DNA of 64,000 bases from an uncultured Clostridia bacterium (GCA_934234035.1 CAKQHH010000007.1:14518-78517), one strand, 5' to 3'; counted from the stretch's first letter, positions 44,201-53,854 are shown. Made by a program: numbers and translations. Notes: generated from the sequence alone by a model not told the origin.

Positions 44201-45313
44201 ATGAACGATCCAAGGGATATCAAACTGGCACAGATGCTTGTGAATTATTCCGTCCGGATTCAGCCGGGAGAAAAAATATTAATCGATTATACCGGAGAGG
44301 AGTGCGTTCCTCTGGTAAAAAGAATTGTGCGGGAAGTCTACGCTGCGGCGGGAGTTCCTTTTGTGAAGTGCGACCATCCGATTGTCACTCGTGAATTCCT
44401 GATGGGATGCAGCGAGGAGCAGGTGAAGCTGCAGGACGATGCGGATTTGTACTTGATGAAACAGATGGATGCCTATATCGGAATTCGGGCGGCGGCCAAC
44501 GCAGCGGAGTTCAGCGATGTGCCGGCGGAGAAATACCACCTGTACGAAAAATTCACGGCGCCGAGTCTGAATGAACGGGTGGACCACACCAAGTGGGTGA
44601 TTCTGAGATACCCGACGCCGGCGATGGCGCAGCGCATGAACCGGAGCCAGGAGGCGTTTGAGGAATTCTACTATGACGTGTGCACCCTGGATTATTCCAA
44701 AATGAATCACGCCATGGATGCGCTGAAGAAGCGGATGGATGAGACGGATCAAGTGAGAATCGTGGCACCGGGAACGGATGTGACCTTCTCCATTAAAGAT
44801 ATTCCGTCGGTGAAGTGTGCCGGGGAATGCAACATTCCGGATGGCGAGGTGTATACCGCACCGGTGAAGGATTCCATGAACGGTGTGATTACATACAATA
44901 CGCCGTCGGAGGAACAGGGCTTTACCTTTGAGAATATCCGTTTTGAAATCAAGGACGGCAAGATTGTCCGGGCCACTTGCAACAATGAGGAGCGGATTAA
45001 CCGAATCTTGGATACGGATGCAGGCGCGCGGTACTTCGGTGAATTTGCCATCGGAGTCAACCCCTATGTGCTGCATCCCATGAAGGAAACCCTGTTTGAC
45101 GAAAAAATCTGCGGAAGCATCCACCTGACACCGGGAATGTGTTACGAGGATGCACCCAACGGAAATGAATCGGCAGTTCATTGGGATTTGGTGCTGATTC
45201 AGCGAGCGGATTACGGCGGCGGGGAGATTTGGTTCGACGGAGAGCTGATTCGAAAGGACGGAATCTTCCTGCCGGAGGATTTGAAGTGCCTGAACCCGGA
45301 GAATCTTCAATAG
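44201..45313 (+). CDS. M29 family metallo-aminopeptidase
   Basis: A 370-residue AmpS/PepS-type exopeptidase removing N-terminal residues from peptides in the cytoplasm. The M29 metal-binding segments are visible: GECNIPDGEVYTAP, FGEFAIGVNP, SIHLTPG and VHWDLV, supplying Glu, Glu, His and His/Asp ligands for two divalent ions. GGGAGGTGA precedes the ATG. A membrane protein gene starts 30 nt downstream. Confidence 0.93.
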   Translation: MNDPRDIKLAQMLVNYSVRIQPGEKILIDYTGEECVPLVKRIVREVYAAAGVPFVKCDHPIVTREFLMGCSEEQVKLQDDADLYLMKQMDAYIGIRAAANAAEFSDVPAEKYHLYEKFTAPSLNERVDHTKWVILRYPTPAMAQRMNRSQEAFEEFYYDVCTLDYSKMNHAMDALKKRMDETDQVRIVAPGTDVTFSIKDIPSVKCAGECNIPDGEVYTAPVKDSMNGVITYNTPSEEQGFTFENIRFEIKDGKIVRATCNNEERINRILDTDAGARYFGEFAIGVNPYVLHPMKETLFDEKICGSIHLTPGMCYEDAPNGNESAVHWDLVLIQRADYGGGEIWFDGELIRKDGIFLPEDLKCLNPENLQ

Positions 45314-45343
45314 CTTTGAAATACGGAAGGATGGAAAGAATAC

Positions 45344-46075
45344 ATGTGGAATCGCGTGGAAGTAAAGGCAAAAGGAAAAGCCGGATTTAAAAGAAATTAT
45401 TGGAACTGTGTCGTAGCGTCGCTGCTTTTTACGCTGGTAAGCGGCGGACTCAGCGGCAACGAACAGAGAATTACTCGACAGCTTGAGGAGAATTACATGG
45501 ATCCGGCCGCACTTTTGGGATTCATTACTTCGCCGAAGGTTATCGGCGGTGCCGCGGTGGGTCTGGCCATCGGAATTCTGGTGTTCGGCGCATTGGAAGT
45601 GGGCTGCAGCCGGTTCTTCCTGCTGAATCAGCTCCGGCCGGCATCGGTTTCGGAAGTGGGCTACGGCTTTAATCACAATTACTGGAACAACGTGGGCACT
45701 ATTCTGCTTCGAAACGTGTTCGTGATACTTGGAGTGATTCTCTTTATCATTCCGGGTGTGATTATGTCCTACCAGTACCGAATGGTTCCGTATATCCTCA
45801 GCGAGAAGCCGGAGTTGGGACCGAAAGAAGCGCTGGATTATTCCAAGAAGATGATGGAAGGCCACAAACTTGATGCGTTCATCTACGACCTCTCCTTTAT
45901 CGGCTGGATTCTGCTGTCGATGTGCACCCTGGGCATCGCAGGAATTTTCTATACGAATCCGTACAAATATGCAGCGGATGCGGAGCTGTACCTGGCCATC
46001 CGGTCCGGCGAAATCAAGACCCGGGACACTTCGGAGGAGCCGGAAGATGTCCATGTGAATACGTTTGAACTGTAG
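45344..46075 (+). CDS. DUF975 family membrane protein
   Basis: A 243-residue polytopic membrane protein. It opens with the family motif VEVKAKGKAGFKRNYW, then hydrophobic helices near 22-40, 68-90, 120-148 and 188-212, with YRMVPYILSEKPELGPKEAL in the cytoplasmic loop. DUF975 proteins are widespread in Clostridia without assigned function. AAGGATGG precedes the ATG. It lies between an aminopeptidase and a cell-wall transpeptidase. Confidence 0.85.
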   Translation: MWNRVEVKAKGKAGFKRNYWNCVVASLLFTLVSGGLSGNEQRITRQLEENYMDPAALLGFITSPKVIGGAAVGLAIGILVFGALEVGCSRFFLLNQLRPASVSEVGYGFNHNYWNNVGTILLRNVFVILGVILFIIPGVIMSYQYRMVPYILSEKPELGPKEALDYSKKMMEGHKLDAFIYDLSFIGWILLSMCTLGIAGIFYTNPYKYAADAELYLAIRSGEIKTRDTSEEPEDVHVNTFEL

Positions 46076-46111
46076 TAATCAATGATGTGTGTAGATAGAT
46101 AGGTAAATGTG

Positions 46112-47482
46112 ATGCGAACAGAGAGAAATGAACAAGAGAATTTAAAGAAGGACGAAAAAAAGAACCGGCGAAAGCGGAAGATTGCCGGAGGAATTCTGGC
46201 AATCGTTCTGGCAATTGGCGGCTTTGCCGCATACCGAATTTCAACGGTAAAAGAATTTCCGAGCAACGCAAAGGTGGACGGGGTATCTGTTGGCGGATTG
46301 ACCGTCCGGGAAGCGGAGAAAAAAATCAATCGGGAAGCGAATCAAATTGAATTGAAGGAAGATGAGCGGGATGCGGTAACCGTAAAGACTCAATTCAAAT
46401 ACGAAATCAAGGATACACTGAAGAACCGCCGGGCGCTGTCCGTAGTGGATCCGAGAAATTACATGGGCAGCGGAGCGAATTATTCCGTGCCCCTGAAGGT
46501 GACCGGCGGAGAGAAGGAAACGGCGAAGCGGATTCGGAAAGCCATTCCGGATCACAGAGGAACCGTGGAAACAAAAGATGCCTATATCGACTACAAGACC
46601 ATGCGGATTGTACGGGAAGTTCAGGGCGATACGCTGGATGTGGAAGCATTGACGAAGGATGTGGCGGAGAGCCGGGAACAGTCGCCGAACGAAACTGCTT
46701 TTGCATTTAAGAGCAAAGACTACATCGCAACGCCGAAGGTGAAGTTCGACGATCTTCAGAAAGAGCTGAAGTTTGCGAAATACTATCTGGCCGATGGCCT
46801 GACCTTGCGGGCGGATTCCGGCGATACGGTGAAGGTGACGCCGAAACAGCTGTCGAAGGTGATTCTCTACACGGAGGATGGCCCGGAATACAGCGAAAAA
46901 GGCGCTCAGAAGGTGGCAAAGGAGCTGGCGAAGAATTACTCCCAGGACGTGTACACGGTGGAAACGGAAGAAGGGGCGAAGACTCTGATCAACTACGGAA
47001 TCAAGAGCAGCGTGGATCGGAAGAAAACGGCGGAATCCATTCTGAAGGCAGCAAAGTCCAAGAAGAAGGGAACCTTGTATCTGAAGGCGTCCAATCAGGA
47101 CTTGAGCACCCGGGTGGAGGTGAGCATCTCCAGCCAGACGGTGTATTACGTTCAGAACGGAAAGGTGAAGCTGAAGACGTCGGTGGTAACGGGCGGACCG
47201 AACCATGCGACCCCTCGGGGAATTTTTCAGCTGGCGTATAAGGAGCGCAATGTAACGCTGAAGGGATCCAACGGGGACGGAACGGATTACGCTTCCAAGG
47301 TAAGCTATTGGATGCCGTTCAACGGCGGGATCGGACTGCACGATGCACCGTGGCGAAGCAGCTTCGGAGGCAGTATTTATCAGAGCGGCGGATCTCACGG
47401 CTGTGTCAATATGCCGTCGGCAAAGGCAAAGCAGCTGTTTGGATACATCGATGCGGGAACCCTGGTATACGTGTATGACTGA
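46112..47482 (+). CDS. L,D-transpeptidase (YkuD domain) with membrane anchor
   Basis: A 456-residue cell-wall enzyme forming 3-3 peptidoglycan cross-links or attaching proteins. An N-terminal basic stretch and helix (about 30-46, AGGILAIVLAIGGFAAYRI) anchor it; a middle region resembles the putative peptidoglycan-binding domain that precedes YkuD in clostridial enzymes. The C-terminal YkuD domain has the catalytic SHGCVNMP (Cys at about 431) and GIGLHDAPW. ATG 46112 is taken over the preceding GTG at 46109; the ribosome site is weak. It precedes the sensor/regulator trio by 38 nt. Confidence 0.9.
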   Translation: MRTERNEQENLKKDEKKNRRKRKIAGGILAIVLAIGGFAAYRISTVKEFPSNAKVDGVSVGGLTVREAEKKINREANQIELKEDERDAVTVKTQFKYEIKDTLKNRRALSVVDPRNYMGSGANYSVPLKVTGGEKETAKRIRKAIPDHRGTVETKDAYIDYKTMRIVREVQGDTLDVEALTKDVAESREQSPNETAFAFKSKDYIATPKVKFDDLQKELKFAKYYLADGLTLRADSGDTVKVTPKQLSKVILYTEDGPEYSEKGAQKVAKELAKNYSQDVYTVETEEGAKTLINYGIKSSVDRKKTAESILKAAKSKKKGTLYLKASNQDLSTRVEVSISSQTVYYVQNGKVKLKTSVVTGGPNHATPRGIFQLAYKERNVTLKGSNGDGTDYASKVSYWMPFNGGIGLHDAPWRSSFGGSIYQSGGSHGCVNMPSAKAKQLFGYIDAGTLVYVYD

Positions 47483-47520
47483 TAGAATCCGGTGACAGGG
47501 GTGACGGAAAGGAGTTCGGT

Positions 47521-49188
47521 ATGAGGTCGGAGTATCGGCACGGAATTCTGAAATTCGGAGTTGCGGCGGCCATGATTGCGGTTGCCATGGTTTGCCGTTA
47601 CCTGACCAAGGCAGAGGATCTCAGCGATTGGGCGTGGAATGCCCTGTCGCTGCTTCGTACCGGAATATACCTTTCGCTGATTTATATGTGGATTCTGTCC
47701 ATTCGATTTCGGATTCGCCAGAGCCAGGTCCGGAACTATCTGATGATGACCGGATTCCTGCTTCTGTTCTGGTTCGGACTGCGGACTTGTAAATATAATT
47801 ATGTCCACAGCATAAACGGAAGCTGCATCTGCTGGTATGGATTCTATATCCCGATGGTGCTTATTCCTCAGATGGCGGTTTTCGTTGCCTGCTGCCTGGG
47901 AAAGCGAGAGGATTACCGGGTTCCGTGGGGATATCGCCTCTTGTACATCCCTTCCGCAATTGCAATACTTACGGTGCTGACCAATTCCTTTCACCAGAAG
48001 GTGTTCGTCTTTCCGCCGGGAGCGGAAAACCCGTTGGCGGATTACCTGTACGGGCCGGCATATTACGGCGTGGTCGGTTGGATTCTGGCGGAAGTAGTGC
48101 TGTTTTTTGTGATTCTGTTTCTGAGGAGGCACAGAAGCTTGCTGAGATGGCGAAACAGTATTGTATTCCTGCCAATTTTGGTGATGATTGGATATTCCAT
48201 CCTTTATGTTCGAAAGGTGCGGTTGGTCCTCTGGTTTGCGGGGGATATGACGGCCGCATTGACGGTGATGATTCTGGCGACCTGGGAGCTCTGCATTGCA
48301 CTCTCCATCATCCCGTCCAACAGCAACCATGCCAAGCTGTTCCGATATTCTACGGTGGGGGCCAAGATTACGGATTCGCAGATGAATATCATCTACAGGT
48401 CTGAAGGGGCTCGGGTGTTCAACAAAAAAACGCTGCTGCAGGCGCTGATTCGTCCCATCAACTTTGAAAAATTTCGTTTGGCAGGAACGGAAATTCGAGG
48501 CGGATACGTATTCTGGAACGAGAATATTTCGGATGTTCGGAAAACGATTCAGGAATTGCAGAGCCTTCGGGAACAGCTGCGAGAAAAGAATCGGCTGCTG
48601 CAAAGCGAGGTGAATCTGCAGGAAGAAAAAGCACGAATTAACGAACAGATTCGTCTGTACGATTCCATTCGGAGTGAAATTCACCCAAAACTCAACCAGT
48701 TGGAAACTCTGCTGGAACAGATGGATGCGGATTCCATTGACGGCTGGATGCAAATCTGCGTGCTGGGAACCTATATTAAGCGGAGAAGCAATCTGATTCT
48801 TCTGGGGGAGGAATCGGGACGAATTCCGGTTCGAGAGCTGGAGCTGTCCCTGCAGGAATCCATGGAGAATTTGAAATTGTGCCGGGTGCCGGGCAATATG
48901 ATTTGCCAAGGTGCCGGATATATCGATAAAGAAAATGCGGTGCGGTTATACGATGCGGCGGAATGGCTGTTGGAACAGGTTTGGAAGACCATTCGGGCAT
49001 TTATCATCACTGTGGCGATTCAAGATAACATCGGGTATGTGGCGTTTAATATTGATGGAACGCCGGACGTGCTGGGGGATGCGAAAACTGTTTTTATGGA
49101 AGAATTCGGTTTGCCTTGCGATATCCAGATTCAGGAACGGGATATTCGGATTCGAGTGGAAGTGGGAACAGGAGGCACGATAAAATGA
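47521..49188 (+). CDS. 7TM sensor protein with degenerate histidine-kinase-like C-terminus
   Basis: A 555-residue protein with seven hydrophobic helices in the first 260 residues (histidine-kinase 7TM N-terminal type), a PAS-like stretch, a coiled coil (about 336-380) and a kinase-like end. The phosphoacceptor region reads RSEIHPKLNQLETLL (H388) in place of the HisKA_3 HDxxG form, and no N- or G-box of an ATPase domain can be identified. It is therefore probably a sensory partner rather than an active kinase (inference). AAAGGAG supports the ATG. It overlaps the next kinase gene by ATGA. Confidence 0.75.
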   Translation: MRSEYRHGILKFGVAAAMIAVAMVCRYLTKAEDLSDWAWNALSLLRTGIYLSLIYMWILSIRFRIRQSQVRNYLMMTGFLLLFWFGLRTCKYNYVHSINGSCICWYGFYIPMVLIPQMAVFVACCLGKREDYRVPWGYRLLYIPSAIAILTVLTNSFHQKVFVFPPGAENPLADYLYGPAYYGVVGWILAEVVLFFVILFLRRHRSLLRWRNSIVFLPILVMIGYSILYVRKVRLVLWFAGDMTAALTVMILATWELCIALSIIPSNSNHAKLFRYSTVGAKITDSQMNIIYRSEGARVFNKKTLLQALIRPINFEKFRLAGTEIRGGYVFWNENISDVRKTIQELQSLREQLREKNRLLQSEVNLQEEKARINEQIRLYDSIRSEIHPKLNQLETLLEQMDADSIDGWMQICVLGTYIKRRSNLILLGEESGRIPVRELELSLQESMENLKLCRVPGNMICQGAGYIDKENAVRLYDAAEWLLEQVWKTIRAFIITVAIQDNIGYVAFNIDGTPDVLGDAKTVFMEEFGLPCDIQIQERDIRIRVEVGTGGTIK

Positions 49189-50459
49189 GTGGTTTCGGTG
49201 ACTTTGGCACAATCGTTCAGTCGATGGACTTGATTTTCATGTTTCTGAACTGGGCGATGAGCCTTTTTGTCGTAATCGGTGCATTGATGGTGCGTGGAAA
49301 GCGGATGCTTCGGGATTCGTTGATTGCGCTGCTGCTCTTCGCCGCGGATTCCTGGTTTCTGCTGCTCTTTACCGGAGAAGTGGACGTTGATTTTCCACTG
49401 GCGTGGGTGCTGTTGCCGATTGTGCTGGCGATTTTTATGAATATGAAAATTGACCTATATACCTCCCAATCGAGGAATCAGGAAATTAGCCGGTTCTCCA
49501 TTCAGGAGAGTACCAATAAGTTCCCGATTGGTCTGTGCTTCAGCCGAATGGACGGTCATCCCTATTTGGTGAATGCCCGGATGGATGAGCTGAGCTATCG
49601 GATTGCGGATCAGCCGGTGAAGAATGCCAATGAATTCTTCACTCAGGTTCAGGCGGGAAACCGGGAAGGCATATGCCGAACGGAGCGAGACGGAATTCCG
49701 TTACTGCGATTTCCGGACGGTCGTACCTGGAGCTTTCAAAAGGAGCTGCTGAAAACCGATGGGGAGGAGATTCTGCAGGTTGTCGCAATCGACACCACGG
49801 AACTGGAATTGCTGCTGGAGAAGCGGCGGAATGAGAACCGAAAATTGGAGGAAATCAATCGGCGGCTTCAGGAATACGGAAAGTCGGTGGAATCTCTGGC
49901 GACGGCAAAGGAATGGCTGGATACGAAGATGAGAATCCATGACACGATTGGGCAGAATCTGATGGCAACCAAGTACCTGTTCTACGATAAAGGAGATGAA
50001 GCCCGGCGAGAGGCGATTCGAGAGAATTGGCGGCGAACGGTGAGAATGCTCCAGCATGACGAAGATGTGGTGGAATCAGAGGACGGGATGAAATACTTTC
50101 TGGAGGCGGCCCGAAAGGTAGGGGTTGCGGTTCATCTGGATGGAACGATACCGGAAGCACCATCGGTTCGGGAACTGGTTGCGGCCAGCGGAATACAGAT
50201 GCTGACTAATGCGGTCCGCCATGCGGAGGCCCGGGAATTGTGGGTTCTCATTGAAGATGAACCCATGAATTGTCGGATGCTTTTCTATAATGAAGTGAAG
50301 GATGAAGCGAAGAGGGGGTCCGGTACCGTTGTGGAAGGCGGCGGCCTTTCGGGGCTTCGAAAGAAGGTGGAAGAACTGGGGGGGATAATGACCGTCTCTT
50401 CCGGAGAGTACTTCCAAATTGAGATTATCATGCCAAAAGGAGGGCGCGATTATGTATAA
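49185..50459 (+). CDS. Sensor histidine kinase, NarL-system type (HisKA_3)
   Basis: A 424-residue kinase with two or three N-terminal membrane helices (10-88), a PAS-like domain (about 113-205), a coiled coil and the dimerisation/phosphoacceptor box H252-D-T-I-G. The ATPase domain shows the N-box N342 in MLTNAVRHAE and a G-box GGGLSGLRKKVEELGG. CAGGAGG sets the start, overlapping the upstream sensor gene. The response regulator overlaps its 3' end by 8 nt, so the three form one coupled signalling unit. Confidence 0.9.
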   Translation: MSGFGDFGTIVQSMDLIFMFLNWAMSLFVVIGALMVRGKRMLRDSLIALLLFAADSWFLLLFTGEVDVDFPLAWVLLPIVLAIFMNMKIDLYTSQSRNQEISRFSIQESTNKFPIGLCFSRMDGHPYLVNARMDELSYRIADQPVKNANEFFTQVQAGNREGICRTERDGIPLLRFPDGRTWSFQKELLKTDGEEILQVVAIDTTELELLLEKRRNENRKLEEINRRLQEYGKSVESLATAKEWLDTKMRIHDTIGQNLMATKYLFYDKGDEARREAIRENWRRTVRMLQHDEDVVESEDGMKYFLEAARKVGVAVHLDGTIPEAPSVRELVAASGIQMLTNAVRHAEARELWVLIEDEPMNCRMLFYNEVKDEAKRGSGTVVEGGGLSGLRKKVEELGGIMTVSSGEYFQIEIIMPKGGRDYV

Positions 50460-51075
50460 CGTGATGATTGTAGAAGACGATCCGATGGCGAGGCGCCTTC
50501 TGGAAATTATGGTAACTTCCGATGAGTCCTATCACCTGGCGGTATCGGTGGAAAGCGCTTCCGTGGCGGAAGTCTATTGCATGACAGAATCCATTGATTT
50601 GATTTTGATGGATGTGTGCACGGCCCTTCATGCCAGCGGACTGGATGCGGCCATTAAGATTAAGAAGCTGTTTCCGCAGATTCGGATTATTATTATCACC
50701 AGCCTTCCGGAATGCAGTTTCATTGAACGAGCTCGGGAGGGCGGAGTGGACAGCTTCTGGTACAAAGATCCTTTTGAAAATAAACTGCTGGACATTATGA
50801 ATCGGACTATGATGGGAGAATCCATCTACCCGGATCAAAGCCCGACTTCCAATATGGGGCTGGCTACCAGCTCGGAATTCACTGAAAGGGAATTGGATGT
50901 CCTTCGGGAACTGATCAGCGGAGATACGGATGAGATGATTGCGGAACGATTGAACTTATCGGTGCATACCATCAAGAAACATGTAAAAAGCATGTTTCAG
51001 AAGACCGGTTGCACCACCCGAACACAGCTTGCAGTGATGGCGCTAGAGAGCGGGATTGTGGTTCGCGGAATTTAG
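50452..51075 (+). CDS. LuxR/NarL-type response regulator
   Basis: A 207-residue regulator with a receiver domain (acidic pocket E8-D9-D10, phosphoacceptor D54, T83, K105) and a LuxR-type helix-turn-helix (about 140-200, with FTERELDVLRELISGDTDEM and NLSVHTIKKHVKSMFQK). AAGGAGG sets the ATG at 50452. Partner of the overlapping kinase; targets are unknown, though the linked L,D-transpeptidase suggests envelope stress (inference). Confidence 0.93.
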   Translation: MYNVMIVEDDPMARRLLEIMVTSDESYHLAVSVESASVAEVYCMTESIDLILMDVCTALHASGLDAAIKIKKLFPQIRIIIITSLPECSFIERAREGGVDSFWYKDPFENKLLDIMNRTMMGESIYPDQSPTSNMGLATSSEFTERELDVLRELISGDTDEMIAERLNLSVHTIKKHVKSMFQKTGCTTRTQLAVMALESGIVVRGI

Positions 51076-51115
51076 ACAGAGAGCGTCATAAATACAAATA
51101 AATTATAAAAATAAT

Positions 51116-51163
51116 AAAAGGCGAGTACCTTAGCTCTTTAAAGCTAGAAATACTCGCCTTTTA
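51116..51163. terminator. Bidirectional terminator between the response regulator and spoVG
   Basis: Stem AAAAGGCGAGTA/TACTCGCCTTTT with an inner TAGCT/AGCTA helix; A and T runs on both strands. Confidence 0.9.
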
Positions 51164-51181
51164 TCGTTTCTCTTTATGAAA

Positions 51182-51493
51182 TTATTTTTCCTCTTCCTGC
51201 AAGAAGGATTCTTCGAATCGATGATCCGATTCCTGCTCCTCCAGCACCCGGTGATATTCTTTAAAAATTGCATCACAAATTTTCTCGCGAGTCTTTGCAG
51301 TCAGGGGGTGAGCAATGTCGCGGAAATCACCATTTCCTAACCTCTTATTGGGCATGGCGATAAATTCGCCATTGCTTCCGTTGATGATCTTGATGTCGTG
51401 AACCACGAATTCATTGTCGATTGTAATGGAAACGACGGCTCTCATCTTCTCATCATCGGTAATCTTTCGTATGCGTACGTCTGTAATTTTCAT
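51182..51493 (-). CDS. spoVG: SpoVG family RNA-binding regulator
   Basis: A 103-residue protein of the SpoVG family; members bind RNA and DNA and affect septation, envelope and, in spore formers, cortex formation. The start MKITDVRIRKI and the conserved GSNGEFIAMPNKRL are visible; the acidic C-terminal tail is longer than in Bacillus. The ATG at 51493 has AGGAAGG upstream; a TTG one codon earlier is rejected. It does not prove sporulation. Divergent from murC. Confidence 0.95.
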   Translation of the reverse strand: MKITDVRIRKITDDEKMRAVVSITIDNEFVVHDIKIINGSNGEFIAMPNKRLGNGDFRDIAHPLTAKTREKICDAIFKEYHRVLEEQESDHRFEESFLQEEEK

Positions 51494-51539
51494 CAATAAC
51501 CTTCCTAATATGGATTGTTCCTACATGTTTTCCAACAAT

Positions 51540-51568
51540 ATTATATAACGATAGAACAAAAAAATCAA
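51540..51568 (-). promoter_or_regulatory. spoVG promoter
   Basis: Minus-strand TTGATT (51568-51563), 17-bp spacer, TATAAT (51545-51540). Confidence 0.7.
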
Positions 51569-51645
51569 TGGAATTCTAATCAGAGTGTTATATTTCTCAG
51601 TTTACTTTTTTTGAAAAAATGACCGGATTATGAGGACTCATATTC

Positions 51646-51674
51646 TTGTATTACGGTGAAAAATACTCTATAAT
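51646..51674 (+). promoter_or_regulatory. Promoter of the murC operon
   Basis: TTGTAT (51646-51651), 17-bp spacer, perfect TATAAT (51669-51674). Confidence 0.75.
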
Positions 51675-51706
51675 AATTCTGTATGATTCATCAGGAGGTG
51701 TGTTGA

Positions 51707-53098
51707 TTGGAGAGCATTTCAAATTACAAAAGAATACATTGTCTCGGAATCGGCGGAATCGGACTTTCCGCGGTTGCCGAGATTCTACAGAATAACGGAC
51801 ATATCGTGTCCGGAACGGATTTAAACGAAACCGACGTGACCCGCCATTTGGAGAGCGTGGGCATTCGCGTGGTGTATGAGCATCGTGCCGACAATGTGGA
51901 CGGTGTGGATGCCGTCGTATATTCCGCAGCGGTTTCGGCAGAGAAGCCGGAAATGGTTCGGGCGAAGGAACTGGGCATTCCGTGTTTCAGCCGTGCAGAG
52001 GTTCTGGGAATGATTATGGAGCATTACAAGAACAGCGTGGCGATTTGCGGAACCCACGGAAAGACCACGGTAACATCCATGACTTCCTTGATTCTGCGGA
52101 ATGCGAAGTACAAGCCGACAATTTTGGTTGGCGGAAATCTGGATGAGATTAACGGAAACGTGGAAATCGGGGAGAACGAATATTTTGTCACAGAGGCCTG
52201 CGAGTACATGGACAGCTTCCTGCACCTGCGTCCTCGCATCGGTGTGCTGCTGAACATCGATTCCGATCATCTGGATTATTTCAAGAACATCAATAATATC
52301 AAGAAGTCCTTCCGTCAGTTCGTGGAGCAGATTCCGAAGGACGGTGTGGTGATCGCCTTTGACGGGAATCCGTTTGTTCGGGACGTGCTCCAGGGCATGG
52401 AAAACCGAATCACCTACGGATATACGGAAAGCAGCGATTACTGTGCGGTGAACATTCAGTTCGATGATAACGGATTCCCGGAATACGACCTGTACTACAA
52501 GGGCGAGATGCTGTGCCACGTGCATCTCAGCGTGCCGGGCGAGCACAATGTGCTGAACTCCATGGCCGCTTTTGCGACCGCTCATTACCTTGGCGTGGAT
52601 ACGGAGGTCATTACGGACACCTTGCTTTCCTATCGAGGAACGCATCGTCGTTTTGATTTTACCGGATATACGGAAGCCGGTGCAAAAATAATCGACGATT
52701 ATGCTCACCATCCGACGGAAATCAAGGCGACACTGAGTGCGGCAAAGAACATTCGCCACAACGATCTGTGGTGCATTTTCCAGCCTCACACATATACCCG
52801 AACAAAAGCGCTGTTCGATGATTTTGTGGATTCCTTCGGAATGGTGGACCATCTGATTATCACGGATATCTACGCTGCGAGAGAGAAGGATGTGTACAAC
52901 GTATCTTCTCAGAAGCTGGAAGAGGCCATGCAGAAGAAACATCCGGATAAGGATATTCGATACATGGGCGATTTTGAAAGCATTGCAGAATATGTTGGTG
53001 CAAATGCCGGAAAAGATGATATCATTATTACGATGGGTGCCGGGGATGTCTACAAGATTGGAAAGATGCTGCGCACCAATGAGAGCAAAGGAGAATAG
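51707..53098 (+). CDS. murC: UDP-N-acetylmuramate-L-alanine ligase
   Basis: First amino-acid addition of peptidoglycan precursor synthesis. The 463 residues have an N-terminal Rossmann-like domain (CLGIGGIGLSAVAEIL), the ATP loop CGTHGKTTVTSM and the C-terminal DDYAHHPTEI and QPHTYTRTK segments. The start is TTG at 51707, set by AGGAGGTG six bases upstream. First gene of a long operon reaching mtaD. Confidence 0.96.
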   Translation: MESISNYKRIHCLGIGGIGLSAVAEILQNNGHIVSGTDLNETDVTRHLESVGIRVVYEHRADNVDGVDAVVYSAAVSAEKPEMVRAKELGIPCFSRAEVLGMIMEHYKNSVAICGTHGKTTVTSMTSLILRNAKYKPTILVGGNLDEINGNVEIGENEYFVTEACEYMDSFLHLRPRIGVLLNIDSDHLDYFKNINNIKKSFRQFVEQIPKDGVVIAFDGNPFVRDVLQGMENRITYGYTESSDYCAVNIQFDDNGFPEYDLYYKGEMLCHVHLSVPGEHNVLNSMAAFATAHYLGVDTEVITDTLLSYRGTHRRFDFTGYTEAGAKIIDDYAHHPTEIKATLSAAKNIRHNDLWCIFQPHTYTRTKALFDDFVDSFGMVDHLIITDIYAAREKDVYNVSSQKLEEAMQKKHPDKDIRYMGDFESIAEYVGANAGKDDIIITMGAGDVYKIGKMLRTNESKGE

Positions 53099-53800
53099 AT
53101 GAATTTTGAAGAGTATCGTTCCCGGGAAAGCGAGCGAATTCAGGCGAACCGGAAACGTATGGAAGAAGATGGAGTCATTTTTCAAGATATCTACAACGCG
53201 TATATCGACGACTCCGTGGTAATTGAAGAAGGTGCTTTTATCGCCTGCAACGTTACATTGAAAGGAAATACCGTAATCCATCGGGAGGCGTTTATCGGAC
53301 AGTCCTCTTACCTGGAAAATGCGGAAATCGGTGCCGGAACGAAGGTTCAGACCTCGTACATTCTGGACAGCAAGGTGGGAGAGAACACCACGGTGGGACC
53401 TTTTGCCTATATTCGTCCGGGAAGCGTAATCGGCAATGAATGTAAGGTGGGCGACTTCGTGGAAGTGAAGAATTCCACTTTCGGCGACGGAAGCAAATCC
53501 TCTCATTTAACCTATATCGGAGATGCGGATATCGGAAAGAATGTAAATCTGGGCTGCGGCGTGGTATTCGTGAACTACGACGGCGCGAAGAAATATCGCT
53601 CTACGGTGGGAGATGACAGCTTTATCGGCTGCAACTCGAATCTGGTTGCACCGGTAAACGTGGGGGACGGTGTCTATGTGGCAGCGGCAACCACCATAAC
53701 GGAAGACGTTCCTTCCGATGCGCTTTGCATTGGACGCGTTCGTGCGGAGAATAAAGAAGGCTGGGTATCCAAGAGAAAGATTCTCAAGAAGGACCAGTAA
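53099..53800 (+). CDS. Stand-alone GlmU C-terminal acetyltransferase domain
   Basis: A 233-residue left-handed beta-helix protein equal to the acetyltransferase half of GlmU, which acetylates glucosamine-1-phosphate on the way to UDP-GlcNAc. It begins in the linker helix (NRKRMEEDGVIF) and carries GPFAYIRPGSVIG, KVGDFVEVKNSTFGDGSKSS and HLTYIGDADIG, including the catalytic His of the GlmU family. The N-terminal uridyltransferase half is absent; directly upstream is murC, which ends with the stop immediately before this ATG. The nucleotidyltransferase must be encoded elsewhere. It occupies the usual glmU slot before prs. Confidence 0.86.
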   Translation: MNFEEYRSRESERIQANRKRMEEDGVIFQDIYNAYIDDSVVIEEGAFIACNVTLKGNTVIHREAFIGQSSYLENAEIGAGTKVQTSYILDSKVGENTTVGPFAYIRPGSVIGNECKVGDFVEVKNSTFGDGSKSSHLTYIGDADIGKNVNLGCGVVFVNYDGAKKYRSTVGDDSFIGCNSNLVAPVNVGDGVYVAAATTITEDVPSDALCIGRVRAENKEGWVSKRKILKKDQ

Positions 53801-53854
53801 GACAATCGTTACTTAATTTTTTATTTCTAATATATGCTTAGGGGGTATATACAC

